Notes under the pieces: generated by a model | Seen by the model: only the letters and a program-made list of their open reading frames with translations | Database searches by the model: none | Told to the model about the DNA's origin: nothing | Made by a program: the position numbers and the translations under genes | Shown: positions 63,701-64,000 of the stretch, in pieces | How the letters are laid out: each line of letters starts with the position of its first letter | Numbering within the stretch: position 1 is the first letter of the stretch | Assembly (NCBI RefSeq): GCF_963259705.1 | Contig: NC_081844.1 | Span: forward strand, 111,075,965-111,139,964 | Direction of reading: 5' to 3' | Length of the DNA stretch: 64,000 nt | Origin: Myotis daubentonii | Lineage: Eukaryota; Chordata; Mammalia; Chiroptera; Vespertilionidae

Positions 63701-64000
63701 GCGTACTGAGCACGAATACATCGGCTGCCGCCGCACCAGCACCGCAGCCGCGTGCGCTTCCTGGGACGCAGGCCGCTGGGCTTGATGCCGGCCCGACAGG
63801 CACGGGCACTGAGTCCTGCAGCCCAGGCGGCCAGAGTGCGTGCCGCAGCTTCCTGTTGTGCACGAGTCGATGGCGGATGAGCTGGGAGGCCTTCTGCACG
63901 ATGATAACCACCATCGCCCAGAGACAGGTTCTGGGAAAGACAAGCCTGTTTGCAACAGAGAATTCTGCGTGCGTTTCTCTGGAAAAGCACTGACCCCGGG
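60791..64000. other. Upstream of GPER1 / C7orf50 intron
   Basis: Holds any GPER1 non-coding first exons, but none can be placed. Two AT-rich repeat-free stretches, 61320-61530 and 63050-63310, stand out from GC-rich surroundings and may be conserved non-coding elements. No coding exon is recognised. Confidence 0.35.

Overview
This is a piece of mammalian nuclear genome, most likely from a vespertilionid (evening) bat. The evidence is at least two dozen Ves SINEs (tRNA-derived, typical of bats), many rolling-circle Helitrons of the HeliBat type (abundant only in Vespertilionidae among mammals), SPIN and other hAT transposons with 8-bp target duplications, a HAL1 (half-L1) element, and intron-containing genes in a GC-rich setting. 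There is no bacterial or viral gene organisation. Most of the long open frames are chance products of GC-rich or tandem-repeat DNA.

Three genes are supported. ZFAND2A (AIRAP, two AN1 zinc fingers, plus strand) has four coding exons between 30085 and 35974 that splice in frame to 143 codons. C7orf50 (plus strand) begins at a CpG-island promoter near 39.8-39.95 kb, and its first coding exon is 44892-45039; the rest lies beyond the window. GPER1 (G protein-coupled estrogen receptor, minus strand, single coding exon 59575-60690) sits inside a C7orf50 intron. Order and orientation match the human 7p22.3 interval read in reverse, which places UNCX beyond the left edge. That fits the homeodomain-site-rich AT block (about 480-1310) and CpG island (about 1300-2210) at the left end.

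Layout. 1-2.3 kb: putative regulatory DNA. 2.5-15 kb: minisatellites, a complete HAL1, SINEs, an L1 relic and a 150-bp inverted duplication. 15-28 kb: gene-poor DNA with SINEs, hAT elements and one hAT split by a Helitron. 28-36.2 kb: ZFAND2A, whose first coding intron is about 90% Helitron. 36-39.5 kb: intergenic, with a MaLR-like LTR. 39.6-64 kb: C7orf50 and its long introns, holding SPIN elements, L1 relics, a second copy of a Helitron carrying non-Helitron DNA, a 22-bp satellite array and GPER1.

The genes do not form one pathway. ZFAND2A is a stress-inducible proteasome-associated factor, and a heat-shock-element-like site lies in its promoter. GPER1 is a membrane estrogen receptor nested in C7orf50. 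The notable biology is mobile DNA: head-to-tail Helitrons abutting with no spacer, a nested insertion whose empty site is preserved in a paralogous copy, and a multi-copy segment amplified with a Helitron. Coordinates of repeats without visible target duplications are good to about 5-15 bp.
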